Positions 1 through 8,017 of a stretch of DNA of 38,396 bases are shown piece by piece. Location of the stretch: the NCBI GenBank assembly GCA_947628485.1, contig CANRAA010000006.1:1-38396 (forward strand). Direction: 5' to 3'. A model generated the notes under the pieces. The model worked only from the letters and a program-made list of their open reading frames with translations. It made no database searches and was not told the DNA's origin. Origin of the DNA: an uncultured Bacilli bacterium (GTDB lineage Bacteria; Bacillota_I; Bacilli_A; RF39; UBA660). Numbering within the stretch: position 1 is the first letter of the stretch; every line of letters begins with the position of its first letter. Made by a program: the position numbers and the translations under genes.

Positions 1-77
1 CTATTTTTTTGCACTAAATTTTACATCAAAAAAGAATGACGATTTTTTATTCATCACTCCTTAATGTTTAAGAACCG

Positions 78-1601
78 TTAAATATTATTTTTCTTTTTCT
101 TATGATGTTTTTTACGATCATTTTCAAATAAATAATAAGTTTCTGTTTCATCATCTTCTTCATCATTTATTTCGGTGATAGCATTTTTATCTTCTACTTG
201 TTCTTTTACTTCTTCTCTAACTTCTTCTTTTTTTCTTTCTTTAGTTTTCTTCTTTTCTTTTGTTTCTTTTACATCTTTCTTAGGTTCTTCTTTTAATATA
301 TTGTTTTCCTTAGGTATTTCCGTCTTAACCTTTTTCCCTTTTTTACTTAACCTAATTATACAGATAAAGGCTAGGAATAAAACTACTGCTAAAGCCACAA
401 TAATATATAAATATAGATGATTAGAATTAATTAAATCTTTTACTTGGGCATCATCATATAAAGTTAAAGTATTATTAACAGTATCATAGAGATAAAAATC
501 TTTTTTACCGGTTGCCACATTCATTCCATAAACGACATAGAATTTGGAATTATCTTTATAGTTTAAAGCGGCGTGGGTTGTTCCTCCAATCATGGAAGTT
601 GCTTTAGATAAACCCGGTAAAGTTCCTTCATAATCTAAAACGACAATCTTTAAAGATGTACCTACTACTTCATTATACTTAGTATATTTACCATTTTGAT
701 AAATAAAACTTTCAACTGTACCATCTTCTTTTTTAAGACCTACTAAAGTATAGCCTAATTTATCATTACTACAACTTGGAATTTTAAAATCATTTATCTC
801 GACTTCACTATCTAGAAATAAATCCGGACAAGTATAATTTTCTCTTATTTTAATAACTGTATAGTTTTCTTTATCTACCGTAACATTAATCGGATGTTCA
901 TCAATTACTTCCGCTACTAAGGTATAAGTTTTTTCACTACCATTTTCCGCTCTTACCACAATATTTATTGTATTTGCGCCCTCCGTTACATTAACTGTTC
1001 CCGCACCTGATACAGAAGATTTACTATCATTTGGATTAGCAATAACATTAACACTCGTTGTTCCTTCTGGTACTACTACTTTATAATTTAAATTATCCTT
1101 ACTGAATGCTGGGGTGATTTCATAACCTTCGACACTTAATTCTTTTAAATCATTATCTTTAGAATAACTTGCTTCAAGTTCTTCTTGCGTAATAATATTA
1201 ATTGTTTTACTACCAGCACTTAAGGATAATTCACTAAAATCTTGATAAGCATATGCATCATACATATCTATAGATATTTTTGTCGAACCCGTTTTTAAGG
1301 CTTGGAATGTAAAAGTATATTTTTTACTTTTGGTACCCGTGGCCGATGAATTAGCCATCTTGACGCCATTACCTTCCGCTGTTGTACTAGTTAGTTGTAA
1401 ATATTTTTTATCATAACTAAGTTGCATTTCCCAACTACCAATAGGAACACTACTAGATAGGGTTACAGTAACCGTTACTTTATTTTTAACCACCACGGTA
1501 TTTGTCCCACTTATACTAATATTTCCACTCGCCGCATTAACAAGGCTTGGTAATATTATTAAACTTAAAAAGGTAAATATTAATAATTTTAACTTCTTCA
1601 T
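78..1601 (-). CDS. Membrane-anchored cohesin-like / cadherin-like surface protein
   Basis: The 507-residue protein starts with a Sec signal peptide (MKKLKLLIFTFLSLIILPSLVNA). A cohesin-like beta-sandwich follows at about 25-140 (SWEMQLSYDKKYLQL, then YTFTFQALKTGSTKISI). Next is a cadherin-like beta-sandwich of the PF12733 type at about 150-235 (LKELSVEGYEITPAFSKDNLNYKVVVPEG). One membrane helix at about 395-418 precedes a Lys/Glu-rich cytoplasmic tail. The start is set by a clear AGGAGG. It lies about 10 bp downstream of the dockerin-bearing glucosaminidase, so the two are probably co-transcribed. I infer that it is the cell-surface receptor that docks that enzyme. Family recognition is from sequence pattern only. 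Confidence 0.75.
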   Translation of the reverse strand: MKKLKLLIFTFLSLIILPSLVNAASGNISISGTNTVVVKNKVTVTVTLSSSVPIGSWEMQLSYDKKYLQLTSTTAEGNGVKMANSSATGTKSKKYTFTFQALKTGSTKISIDMYDAYAYQDFSELSLSAGSKTINIITQEELEASYSKDNDLKELSVEGYEITPAFSKDNLNYKVVVPEGTTSVNVIANPNDSKSSVSGAGTVNVTEGANTINIVVRAENGSEKTYTLVAEVIDEHPINVTVDKENYTVIKIRENYTCPDLFLDSEVEINDFKIPSCSNDKLGYTLVGLKKEDGTVESFIYQNGKYTKYNEVVGTSLKIVVLDYEGTLPGLSKATSMIGGTTHAALNYKDNSKFYVVYGMNVATGKKDFYLYDTVNNTLTLYDDAQVKDLINSNHLYLYIIVALAVVLFLAFICIIRLSKKGKKVKTEIPKENNILKEEPKKDVKETKEKKKTKERKKEEVREEVKEQVEDKNAITEINDEEDDETETYYLFENDRKKHHKKKKNNI

Positions 1602-1610
1602 GAAATCCTC

Positions 1611-3326
1611 CTAACTAATTGTGTATGTACCTAAAATACTTCTTTGAACTTGTAATAAATCTAAGGCATTAATGACACCATCTCCTGAGGTATCACCCGC
1701 ACTATCATAAACACCATCGAGATTATATGTTCCCAATAAATTTTTTTGAACTTGTAATAAATCTAGAGCATTAATAACACCATCTCCTGAAGTATCACCT
1801 TTAACCACAGCGGTTAAAGTTTCATTGGTATTGGCATTTTTAATTGTTATTTGATAACCCGTACCAATACTTCCATCAGTAACTAGATTACCACTCGCAT
1901 TTTTAACAGTTACAGCCCCACTTCCGGCAATACTTTCGATGGTTTCTTTAAGTTCACTAATTGAAGTATTGGCGACTATTCCGGAAATATTGCCTCCAGA
2001 ATAATGATAGCCACTACTCGTAACAATTGTACTAACTGCCAGTTTTGATGGATCAGTTGAAGCATTACTATCAACAGCACCATTACTGGTATTGTAATTG
2101 GTAATATCCATATTATTATAAACTGGTATATAGAAGACAAATGGACTATTTATAAGACCCGCATCATTATAAGTTTTATATGATGACTTAGACTCTTCGG
2201 ATGGGGAGTTTATATTGGTCATATATTGATGCCCATATAATTTGTTGCTTTCAGTTGGCACGACATTAAATTTTTGTAAGTAAATAGTATATTGACCTTT
2301 AGCAATATAGTTATTAGCAATTTGACTAGCGCCACCTTTAATGGCTTCGTGAACCCCATACCAATTATGCTCTTTCGCATAAGTAAGGCCACAGGTAGTC
2401 GCTCCTTTAGAAGTCGCACAACTATCACTTACCCCAAAGTTATAGAAATTGTAATAATTTTCATAACCGGGATAAACACCACTATATAAATTGTATAAAG
2501 AGTCTTTAGCTCCTAGTTCTTGTAAAACCCTTGAAGCAATATGAACTGGACTCACATTTAACTCATAACCAACATCATTCATGACATTACCTAAGTTTGT
2601 ACCTTTTTCGTAGTGATACTTATAGAATGCGGAATGGTCGATTAAATCAGAGGCTGCTGGAGCATAAGAGGAAGATAAACCAGTATCATATTTTAAATAT
2701 TCAAATTGGAAAACATAAGAATCACTTAACCAATTTCTGGGGTCCATATAATAGGCTACCGCACTAGCTGAGGCTGGATACCAAGTTTTAGAGTAAGGAT
2801 TATGACAAGTTGAGTCAACATTACTTGGGTCACTACTCGAAATATAACTTTCGCCACAGACGCTTTCTTTATTTACGGCCGTACTCCAATCAAGACCCGT
2901 GGGAATTGATTTAAATTGCCAGTTAGGATGGTCACTTTGCATTTTACATAGTCCTGGCCAATAAGTAGAAGGAAATCCGGCATTTTGCATATTTACTTCA
3001 CAATTACTCGTCGCATTTTCATTATAAACTAAAGTGGAAACAGAGACATAACTTGCACAAACATAACCCGTGGCACTTCCCTCATAATAAAGTTGATACC
3101 ACCCTTTTGAGCATCCTCCTTCATCACTATATAATTTATCACTTGTTAAGGTATATTCACTATTTTTACTTAAAGTTTTAATCGAACTATATTTAGTCCC
3201 CGGACCACTTCTTAAATAAACACCCGTTCCGGTTATTTTCCCCCGATAAACATCAGCATAACAAATATTCATATTGACTATGAATAAGAAAATAAATATT
3301 AAAATTTTAAAATATCTACTTCGCAT
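1611..3326 (-). CDS. Secreted N-acetylglucosaminidase with SH3 domain and C-terminal type I dockerin
   Basis: This 571-residue exoprotein has a signal peptide, then a bacterial SH3 domain at about 25-95 (GVYLRSGPGTKYSSIKTL). The catalytic domain at about 110-370 resembles endo-beta-N-acetylglucosaminidase (GH73/LytG-like), with YMDPRNWLSDSYVFQFEYL, HIASRVLQELG and FYNFGVSD. A small beta domain follows. The end is a canonical type I dockerin: two copies of GDTSGDGVINALDLLQVQ, each with a D-x-S-x-D-G-x-I-N-x-x-D calcium loop. It should trim peptidoglycan glycan strands at the wall. The dockerin implies non-covalent attachment to a cohesin, and the next gene supplies a cohesin-like domain. Confidence 0.85.
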   Translation of the reverse strand: MRSRYFKILIFIFLFIVNMNICYADVYRGKITGTGVYLRSGPGTKYSSIKTLSKNSEYTLTSDKLYSDEGGCSKGWYQLYYEGSATGYVCASYVSVSTLVYNENATSNCEVNMQNAGFPSTYWPGLCKMQSDHPNWQFKSIPTGLDWSTAVNKESVCGESYISSSDPSNVDSTCHNPYSKTWYPASASAVAYYMDPRNWLSDSYVFQFEYLKYDTGLSSSYAPAASDLIDHSAFYKYHYEKGTNLGNVMNDVGYELNVSPVHIASRVLQELGAKDSLYNLYSGVYPGYENYYNFYNFGVSDSCATSKGATTCGLTYAKEHNWYGVHEAIKGGASQIANNYIAKGQYTIYLQKFNVVPTESNKLYGHQYMTNINSPSEESKSSYKTYNDAGLINSPFVFYIPVYNNMDITNYNTSNGAVDSNASTDPSKLAVSTIVTSSGYHYSGGNISGIVANTSISELKETIESIAGSGAVTVKNASGNLVTDGSIGTGYQITIKNANTNETLTAVVKGDTSGDGVINALDLLQVQKNLLGTYNLDGVYDSAGDTSGDGVINALDLLQVQRSILGTYTIS

Positions 3327-3482
3327 ATTATGCCTACCTTCCTACCTAATTTTATCATATTTTAGCGAATTTTAGCATAACATATATAAAATTATGTAAA
3401 AAATGTTACTATATTTGACATTTTATATCTATTAATTTTACAAAACATATATTATAATATTGTGCGAAAGAAGGAATTTGGG

Positions 3483-3899
3483 ATGAACAAGGTATTTGAC
3501 CCTATTGATATATTTTTTATTGTAATTATATTAGTTTATTTCGGATGTTTAATATCTTTTATTGTAATTTTTGTCCAAAAATACTATGATTTTGCTAAAC
3601 CTAAAGATGATACTATTGAAAAAGTAAAAACTATAGACAAAAAAAGTATTAAAAGTTTTATCTTAAGTAAAAAAGATGATAATAAGAAAGATAATAAAAC
3701 TAAATCAACAACCAAAAATAAGAGTCCAAAAAAAGATAATAAAGTTCCAACCCAAATGAAAAAAGTTCCTAAGAAAAATACTAACACCAAGAAAAAAAGG
3801 CCAAATAAAACCCAAAGTAAGAAAAATGTTAAAAGAAATTATAAATCTAACGTTTCTTATGTTCGAAACAATCCCAAAAGAAAAGGCGCATCTAAATAA
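3483..3899 (+). CDS. Small single-pass membrane protein with Lys-rich tail
   Basis: The protein has an N-terminal hydrophobic helix (IDIFFIVIILVYFGCLISFIVIFV) and an extremely Lys/Asn/Thr-rich, low-complexity tail of about 90 residues. The ORF track begins at an upstream GTG. An AAGGA seven bases before the ATG at 3483 supports the later start, giving 138 residues. A TATAAT-like -10 lies about 25 bases upstream of the ATG without a good -35. It is convergent with the next gene with no spacer. Function is unknown. A basic cytoplasmic tail could contact nucleic acid or acidic polymers, but nothing in the sequence proves this. Confidence 0.6.
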   Translation: MNKVFDPIDIFFIVIILVYFGCLISFIVIFVQKYYDFAKPKDDTIEKVKTIDKKSIKSFILSKKDDNKKDNKTKSTTKNKSPKKDNKVPTQMKKVPKKNTNTKKKRPNKTQSKKNVKRNYKSNVSYVRNNPKRKGASK

Positions 3900-4241
3900 T
3901 TAATGTGTCTTTTTACTTGCATTATTTTCTAAATGTTTTTTTAATTCATCACCATATAAACTAAAATAAATTAAATTATCTCTTACTTCACTTTCTATTA
4001 AATGATTTTCTAAATATTCCATTGGAGTTATAGCTAGATTAAAGAGCCCACTAAAAACTTCTTGAACAATACGCATGTCTTCTTCTCTTTGAAGAGTACT
4101 TTTTAAAAAATTTAGCCATTCTTCTTCTAAGCCTTCTTTAATAAGGCCATTTTTAATCGTGGCCTCATAAAATGTTTTGATATATCTTTCTTTATCAAAA
4201 GGAACTACTTCTTTCTTTTTACTAAATAAGTTAAATTTCAT
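3900..4241 (-). CDS. Hypothetical soluble protein, about 113 aa
   Basis: I do not recognise this protein. It is mostly helical and charged (KERYIKTFYEATIKNGLIKEGLEEEWLNFLKS), with no signal peptide or membrane helix. The track start is a GTG inside the ribosome site. AGAGGTGAATATG favours the ATG two codons later (4241). It heads a run of small minus-strand genes and ends directly against the convergent Lys-rich gene. Confidence 0.5.
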   Translation of the reverse strand: MKFNLFSKKKEVVPFDKERYIKTFYEATIKNGLIKEGLEEEWLNFLKSTLQREEDMRIVQEVFSGLFNLAITPMEYLENHLIESEVRDNLIYFSLYGDELKKHLENNASKKTH

Positions 4242-4299
4242 ATTCACCTCTAAATTTAAGTCTATTATAACAAAACATTTATGTTAAGACAATTATATT

Positions 4300-4839
4300 T
4301 TACGATAAATCATAATTATATACGCCATGAATTTTTAAAAGGTCCGTTTCGGTTGGCTGCTCTACTACATATTCTTTATCTTCTTTAGTTACGGTAAATA
4401 CAATTTCATATTCTCTTCTTTCCGTGGTATCTTTCATTTTATCTAATTTATAATTTAAATATTTATCTTCATCAATATTCCCATTTTCATCTTTAAATTC
4501 ATCACTATGATTTTCCATATAAATATAAGCATCATCTTGGGCTTTCTTTAAATCATAAACTTCTATTCTTACCGTAATATACGTAATATCATTATCATAT
4601 TCTTCCTCTGTTACTTGATAATTTAAATCTTTATATTGTTTTTTTAAAATATTCCGATATTTTGTCTTTTCTTCCTCTTCTAAATTTTCTTTATCAATTA
4701 CTCTTTCTAAGTCTAATAATACTTCACTATTTAAAGTTTTATATTTTTTTAAATAAGATTCCACGGCATCTTTGGCTGTATTTTTACCACAACCACATAA
4801 TAATAAACTAATTAATAGTAAAGAAAATAATTTCTTCAA
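4300..4839 (-). CDS. Lipoprotein of unknown function
   Basis: The N-terminus (KKLFSLLLISLLLCGCGKNT) is a lipoprotein signal with a lipobox ending in Gly-Cys. Diacylglyceryl anchoring on the outer face of the membrane is therefore expected. The mature part (about 160 aa) is acidic and helical, then beta-rich, with the overall look of small DUF4878/NTF2-like lipoproteins (AKDAVESYLKKYKTLNSE...). That resemblance is weak. The track start is a GTG at 4848. AGGAAGTGA followed by five bases and TTG points to a TTG start at 4839. Confidence 0.6.
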   Translation of the reverse strand: MKKLFSLLLISLLLCGCGKNTAKDAVESYLKKYKTLNSEVLLDLERVIDKENLEEEEKTKYRNILKKQYKDLNYQVTEEEYDNDITYITVRIEVYDLKKAQDDAYIYMENHSDEFKDENGNIDEDKYLNYKLDKMKDTTERREYEIVFTVTKEDKEYVVEQPTETDLLKIHGVYNYDLS

Positions 4840-4881
4840 AAAAATCACTTCCTAACTTTAATATGGTTAAATTTAATTTAT

Positions 4882-5514
4882 TTATACATTATTATAAGAT
4901 AATTTAATAAGTTCATAGATATTATATTCCCTATCTGTTAAATCGCCATCTAACTTTTTTAACATCTCTTGATACATTTCTTCATAATCACTTTTTAATT
5001 CTTTAAACCATTCTAAATAAATATATTTAAGCTTACTGTAATTTTTCTTATTATAAATATCCTTTATCTCAACTCTTATAAGTTTTTTAACCTTTTCTTC
5101 TTGTCTTGTATATTTAGGAATATTCTCTTTTTCTACTACTTCATAATCGATATTACTTAAACTAATATTAAACATAAATTCATTGATATTTAACTCATCT
5201 TCTAAAATTAAACTACTTTTATTTTGTAAGAGCCCTTTATCATTAAACTCTAGTCCTAAACTATTTTTCCCATCACTAATTATACAAGCATATTTTAAAG
5301 AGCCATTTTGTTTAAGTCTAGTTTTATTTTCAATTTCTTTTAAGAATTCCTCACCTACTTTTATTTTACTCATATAAAAATCATTATATATTTTACTACT
5401 TACATGATATATAGGTATTTTCTTAATATAGTCGATAACATCAAATTCATCCCATTCATAAAACATACAATACCCTTCTTGAAAATTTAATAAAATATCA
5501 TAGTAATAATCCAT
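4882..5514 (-). CDS. Hypothetical protein, possibly DUF3603-like
   Basis: This 210-residue soluble protein begins MDYYYDILLNFQEGYCMFYEW. That opening resembles Bacilli proteins of the DUF3603 type (an N-terminal YDVLLNF...FYEW...IP pattern), but I am not certain of the family. The C-terminal half is helical and charged (YLEWFKELKSDYEEMYQEMLKKL). There are no membrane segments. Its first codons overlap the end of the upstream small membrane-protein gene by 17 bases, which suggests translational coupling. Confidence 0.45.
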   Translation of the reverse strand: MDYYYDILLNFQEGYCMFYEWDEFDVIDYIKKIPIYHVSSKIYNDFYMSKIKVGEEFLKEIENKTRLKQNGSLKYACIISDGKNSLGLEFNDKGLLQNKSSLILEDELNINEFMFNISLSNIDYEVVEKENIPKYTRQEEKVKKLIRVEIKDIYNKKNYSKLKYIYLEWFKELKSDYEEMYQEMLKKLDGDLTDREYNIYELIKLSYNNV

Positions 5515-5725
5515 TATTTCTTTTTCCCTTTCTAACTCTGTAAAGTATAAAAATCATTAATAAGAGTCCTCCTAAAAATAAAAGAGGATAAATACTTCTA
5601 ATAATAAAATAAACAAATTCGAAAAAACTATACCCCATAACTAATAAGTTTACATAGAGGAGAATAAAAAATAAACCAATTACCATTAAGATAAACGAAA
5701 TTATTAATAAAACACCATAAATCAT
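5498..5725 (-). CDS. Small two-helix membrane protein
   Basis: The 75-residue protein is almost entirely hydrophobic. Helices at about 3-28 and 42-63 are separated by a short polar turn, and the end is basic (RVRKGKRN). It overlaps the start of the downstream gene. There is no recognisable family and the ribosome site is poor (AGG very close to the ATG). Confidence 0.45.
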   Translation of the reverse strand: MIYGVLLIISFILMVIGLFFILLYVNLLVMGYSFFEFVYFIIRSIYPLLFLGGLLLMIFILYRVRKGKRNNGLLL

Positions 5726-5785
5726 CCTATATAATTTTATTTATAAATTTAAAAAAATATTATATAATTATACTAGGTGATAAAA

Positions 5786-6586
5786 ATGAATTACATAAAA
5801 TACATTATTTTAGGAATTATTCAAGGCTTAACGGAACCTTTACCTATATCTTCAAGTGGGCATATTTTCTTATTTAAAAATTTATTTAACACCGAAATGT
5901 TTAATACTTTTAATTTTGAGATAGTTTCTAACTTCGCATCTTTCTTAGCAATTTTATTTATTTTTAGAAAAGATATAATTAAACTTATTAAAGATTTCTT
6001 TGGTTATATTTTTAATAAAGAAAAAAGAGGTACTTATAAAAATGGTTTTATGTATGTTATTAAGATGATTATTAGTACTATTCCCGTTGGGATTGCCGGT
6101 ATTTTATTAAATGATTATCTAGAGGCTCATTTCACTTCTTTAAAAATATTAGGTTTTGCCTTTTTATTCACGGCTTTAATGCTTTATATTGTTCGTAATA
6201 TAAAGGGTGATAAAGAAGATGTTACTTTTAAAGATGCGATTATAATTGGTTTATTTCAAATGATTACGATTATTCCTGGTATTAGTCGAAGTGGTACGGT
6301 TTTAGTGGCTTGTCTTTTATGTAAATTAAAACGCGAAGAAGCTTTAAAATATACTTTTATGTTATATTTCCCTGTTAGTTTAGGAACGATGATACTAAAG
6401 GTTCCAGATTTAATGGAAACAAGCACTTCCCTATTACTTCCCTATCTAGGAGGTTTTATCGCTGCTTTAGTAGTTACTTATTTTTCTTACATATGGCTTA
6501 GTAATATTGTTAAAAAAGGTAAACTATGGCATTTCTCTATTTATTGTTTATGCCTTGCCTTATTTATCTTTATATGGTTTAGATAA
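5786..6586 (+). CDS. uppP: Undecaprenyl-diphosphatase UppP (BacA family)
   Basis: The enzyme dephosphorylates undecaprenyl diphosphate to recycle the lipid carrier for peptidoglycan and teichoic acid synthesis. It is a polytopic membrane protein. Both family signatures are present: QGLTEPLPISSSGH near the N-terminus (catalytic Glu in the LTE motif) and PGISRSGT at about 165-172. The length of 266 aa is normal. The ORF track begins at a GTG that is part of AGGTGA. The ATG five bases after that site is the likelier start. A good intrinsic terminator follows immediately. Confidence 0.95.
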   Translation: MNYIKYIILGIIQGLTEPLPISSSGHIFLFKNLFNTEMFNTFNFEIVSNFASFLAILFIFRKDIIKLIKDFFGYIFNKEKRGTYKNGFMYVIKMIISTIPVGIAGILLNDYLEAHFTSLKILGFAFLFTALMLYIVRNIKGDKEDVTFKDAIIIGLFQMITIIPGISRSGTVLVACLLCKLKREEALKYTFMLYFPVSLGTMILKVPDLMETSTSLLLPYLGGFIAALVVTYFSYIWLSNIVKKGKLWHFSIYCLCLALFIFIWFR

Positions 6587-6609
6587 CATAACATCACGTT
6601 ATGTTTTTT
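6585..6609 (+). terminator. Intrinsic terminator of uppP
   Basis: AACATAAC, a five-base loop, GTTATGTT and then TTTT form an 8-bp stem directly after the uppP stop. It overlaps the 3' end of the convergent ORF6N gene. Confidence 0.7.
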
Positions 6610-7496
6610 ATTTGCTTAAGTAAACAACTTGTTACAAATTGATCTTCCAAAATATTGATGCAAAAAGTTTTATAACCAATTCTGTTTATAGAAGAACCAC
6701 AGTGATAGATGGTATTATCATCTAATATAAAATACCTATCATGAAAACTATTATTGAATATTACTTTTAAATTATGATATTGTTTGTTATATTTCTCAAT
6801 GTCTTGTTTAGTTAATAAATTATTTGATTTAGTTATTATTACAACATCAATGTTATCTAATCTTTTTATGATATCTAAAACACTATTATCGGCATAACCA
6901 TCTATTATAATTAATTTGTTCTTTGCAAGTTTAAATATATCCTGTATTTTAGAATAAGCATCCCATATTTGTCCATCATAATATATTTCATTTACTTTTT
7001 TATTTTCTTTAAAACTGTCAAAAGACTCTTTTAACATCTTTATATCTTCTGTATTTTTACTTATATTTTCTGCATTGATATACACTTGATTATTTATATT
7101 TTTTTGTTCTATTAAATTATTAGAAATATATTTATGCATTATAACGAAGGCTTTCATTATGGCCACACTAACTTTTGAAGCAACCTCAGTTTTTAATACT
7201 GTGGCAAGCATTGCTACTCCTTGTTCTGTAAATACATAAGGATTATATCTACGACCTCCTTTTATTATTGAGGTTTCAAAATGGAACCTCAAATTTTCAT
7301 ATTCACTATTTGTTAATTGAAAGTAAAAATCACTTGGAAATTTATCTATATTTCTTTTTACAGCTTGATTTATGGTTTTTGAACCATTAGCACATTTATA
7401 TAATTCAGCCAAATCACTATCAAGCATTACTTGGACTCCTCTTATATTATAAATTTTATTTGTTATTTCATTTTCGCTTATTATTAAGTTATTCAT
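6594..7496 (-). CDS. ORF6N-domain protein fused to a single-HxR PLD-like domain (paralogue 1)
   Basis: The N-terminal ORF6N domain (phage antirepressor/KilA-N relative, about residues 10-115) shows VMLDSDLAELY, INQAVKRNIDKFP and YVFTEQGVAMLATVLKTEVASKVSVAIM. A helical linker (about 120-170) leads to a C-terminal phospholipase-D-like domain. Its HDRYFILD...CGSSIN matches H-x-(K/R)-x4-D ... GSxxN with Arg in place of Lys. One motif per chain would require a dimer for a complete PLD active site, or may mean loss of catalysis. GGAGG seven bases before the second ATG (7496) sets the start. The codons for LRFHFETS form a DNA palindrome. Its promoter and leader are nearly the same as those of the gene at 12218-13129. 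Likely DNA-binding; nuclease activity is inferred. Confidence 0.8.
   Translation of the reverse strand: MNNLIISENEITNKIYNIRGVQVMLDSDLAELYKCANGSKTINQAVKRNIDKFPSDFYFQLTNSEYENLRFHFETSIIKGGRRYNPYVFTEQGVAMLATVLKTEVASKVSVAIMKAFVIMHKYISNNLIEQKNINNQVYINAENISKNTEDIKMLKESFDSFKENKKVNEIYYDGQIWDAYSKIQDIFKLAKNKLIIIDGYADNSVLDIIKRLDNIDVVIITKSNNLLTKQDIEKYNKQYHNLKVIFNNSFHDRYFILDDNTIYHCGSSINRIGYKTFCINILEDQFVTSCLLKQIKNIT
7268..7292. repeat. Palindrome inside the ORF6N coding sequence
   Basis: TTGAGGTTTCA, an AAA loop and TGGAACCTCAA give 11-bp arms with one non-Watson-Crick pair. It lies within the codons for LRFHFETS of the ORF6N domain and matches the plan of the intergenic palindromes. Confidence 0.85.
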
Positions 7497-7520
7497 CATT
7501 TTTCCTCCAATCTTTTTCTT

Positions 7521-7553
7521 AAACTTGAGGTCAAAATATTTGACCTCAAGTTT
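7521..7553. repeat. Palindrome P1, in the leader of ORF6N paralogue 1
   Basis: Perfect 15-bp arms AAACTTGAGGTCAAA / TTTGACCTCAAGTTT with loop ATA. It lies between the promoter and ribosome site, so the mRNA leader should form a hairpin just before GGAGG. Read as codons it gives LRSKYLTSS. Confidence 0.9.
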
Positions 7554-7624
7554 AAACATTAATATTTTAATAAAATATAAGCATTAATATCTAACACTTA
7601 TTTTTAATTGTTACCGATATGTCA

Positions 7625-7653
7625 AGTATATTACACGAACTAATATTTGTCAA
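7625..7653 (-). promoter_or_regulatory. Sigma-A promoter of ORF6N paralogue 1
   Basis: On the minus strand TTGACA, exactly 17 bases, then TATACT. The predicted start is near 7617, giving a leader of about 120 bases that contains P1. The same promoter and spacer are found upstream of the second ORF6N gene. Confidence 0.85.
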
Positions 7654-7694
7654 CAACTTTTTGTAACATTTTTGTAAAAAACAATTTATTTGTT

Positions 7695-7723
7695 TTTTGA
7701 GGTCCCAAATTGGGACCTCAAAA
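7695..7723. repeat. Palindrome P2
   Basis: Perfect 14-bp arms TTTTGAGGTCCCAA / TTGGGACCTCAAAA around one base. It sits just upstream of the -35 region. Codon reading: LRSQIGTSK. Confidence 0.9.
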
Positions 7724-7885
7724 GACATTTTTAACTTCAATTTGTAAGTTTTTATTAAAAAATTTTTATTAAAAAACTCACCATATTTGTATTTAAAATT
7801 AACTGGAAATGCCCATTTTAACTTATAATTTTTGGTGTTGATTAATTTTTAAAATCTACTTCAACTTCGACTTTTTTATTCATTG

Positions 7886-7914
7886 CTTTGAGGTCCCAAT
7901 TTGGGACCTCAAAG
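7886..7914. repeat. Palindrome P3
   Basis: Perfect 14-bp arms CTTTGAGGTCCCAA / TTGGGACCTCAAAG around a single T. Codon reading: LRSQFGTSK. Its arms match P2 but the centre is inverted (A to T). Confidence 0.9.
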
Positions 7915-8017
7915 GATTAATTCTAAATTTAAAGAAAGAATTTACATAACTAATTTTATATCTAAGTTCGAAATTATCGACCTTAGAATTATAGATAATT
8001 CTAAATCAACTATTTTT

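Noticed and set aside
1-54. 17-codon minus-strand ORF with AAGGAG just before ATG
   Set aside because: The ribosome site is too close to the ATG, the peptide (MNKKSSFFFDVK...) has no recognisable features and it ends at the window edge.
3415-3458. TTGACA and TATAAT before the Lys-rich gene as a promoter
   Set aside because: Spacing is 32 bases, far beyond sigma-A limits. Only the -10 is usable.
7801-7857. Short minus-strand gene starting at ATGGGCATT
   Set aside because: It stops after five codons in array 1 and nine in array 2. The longer open frame in array 1 has no start and is not open in array 2.
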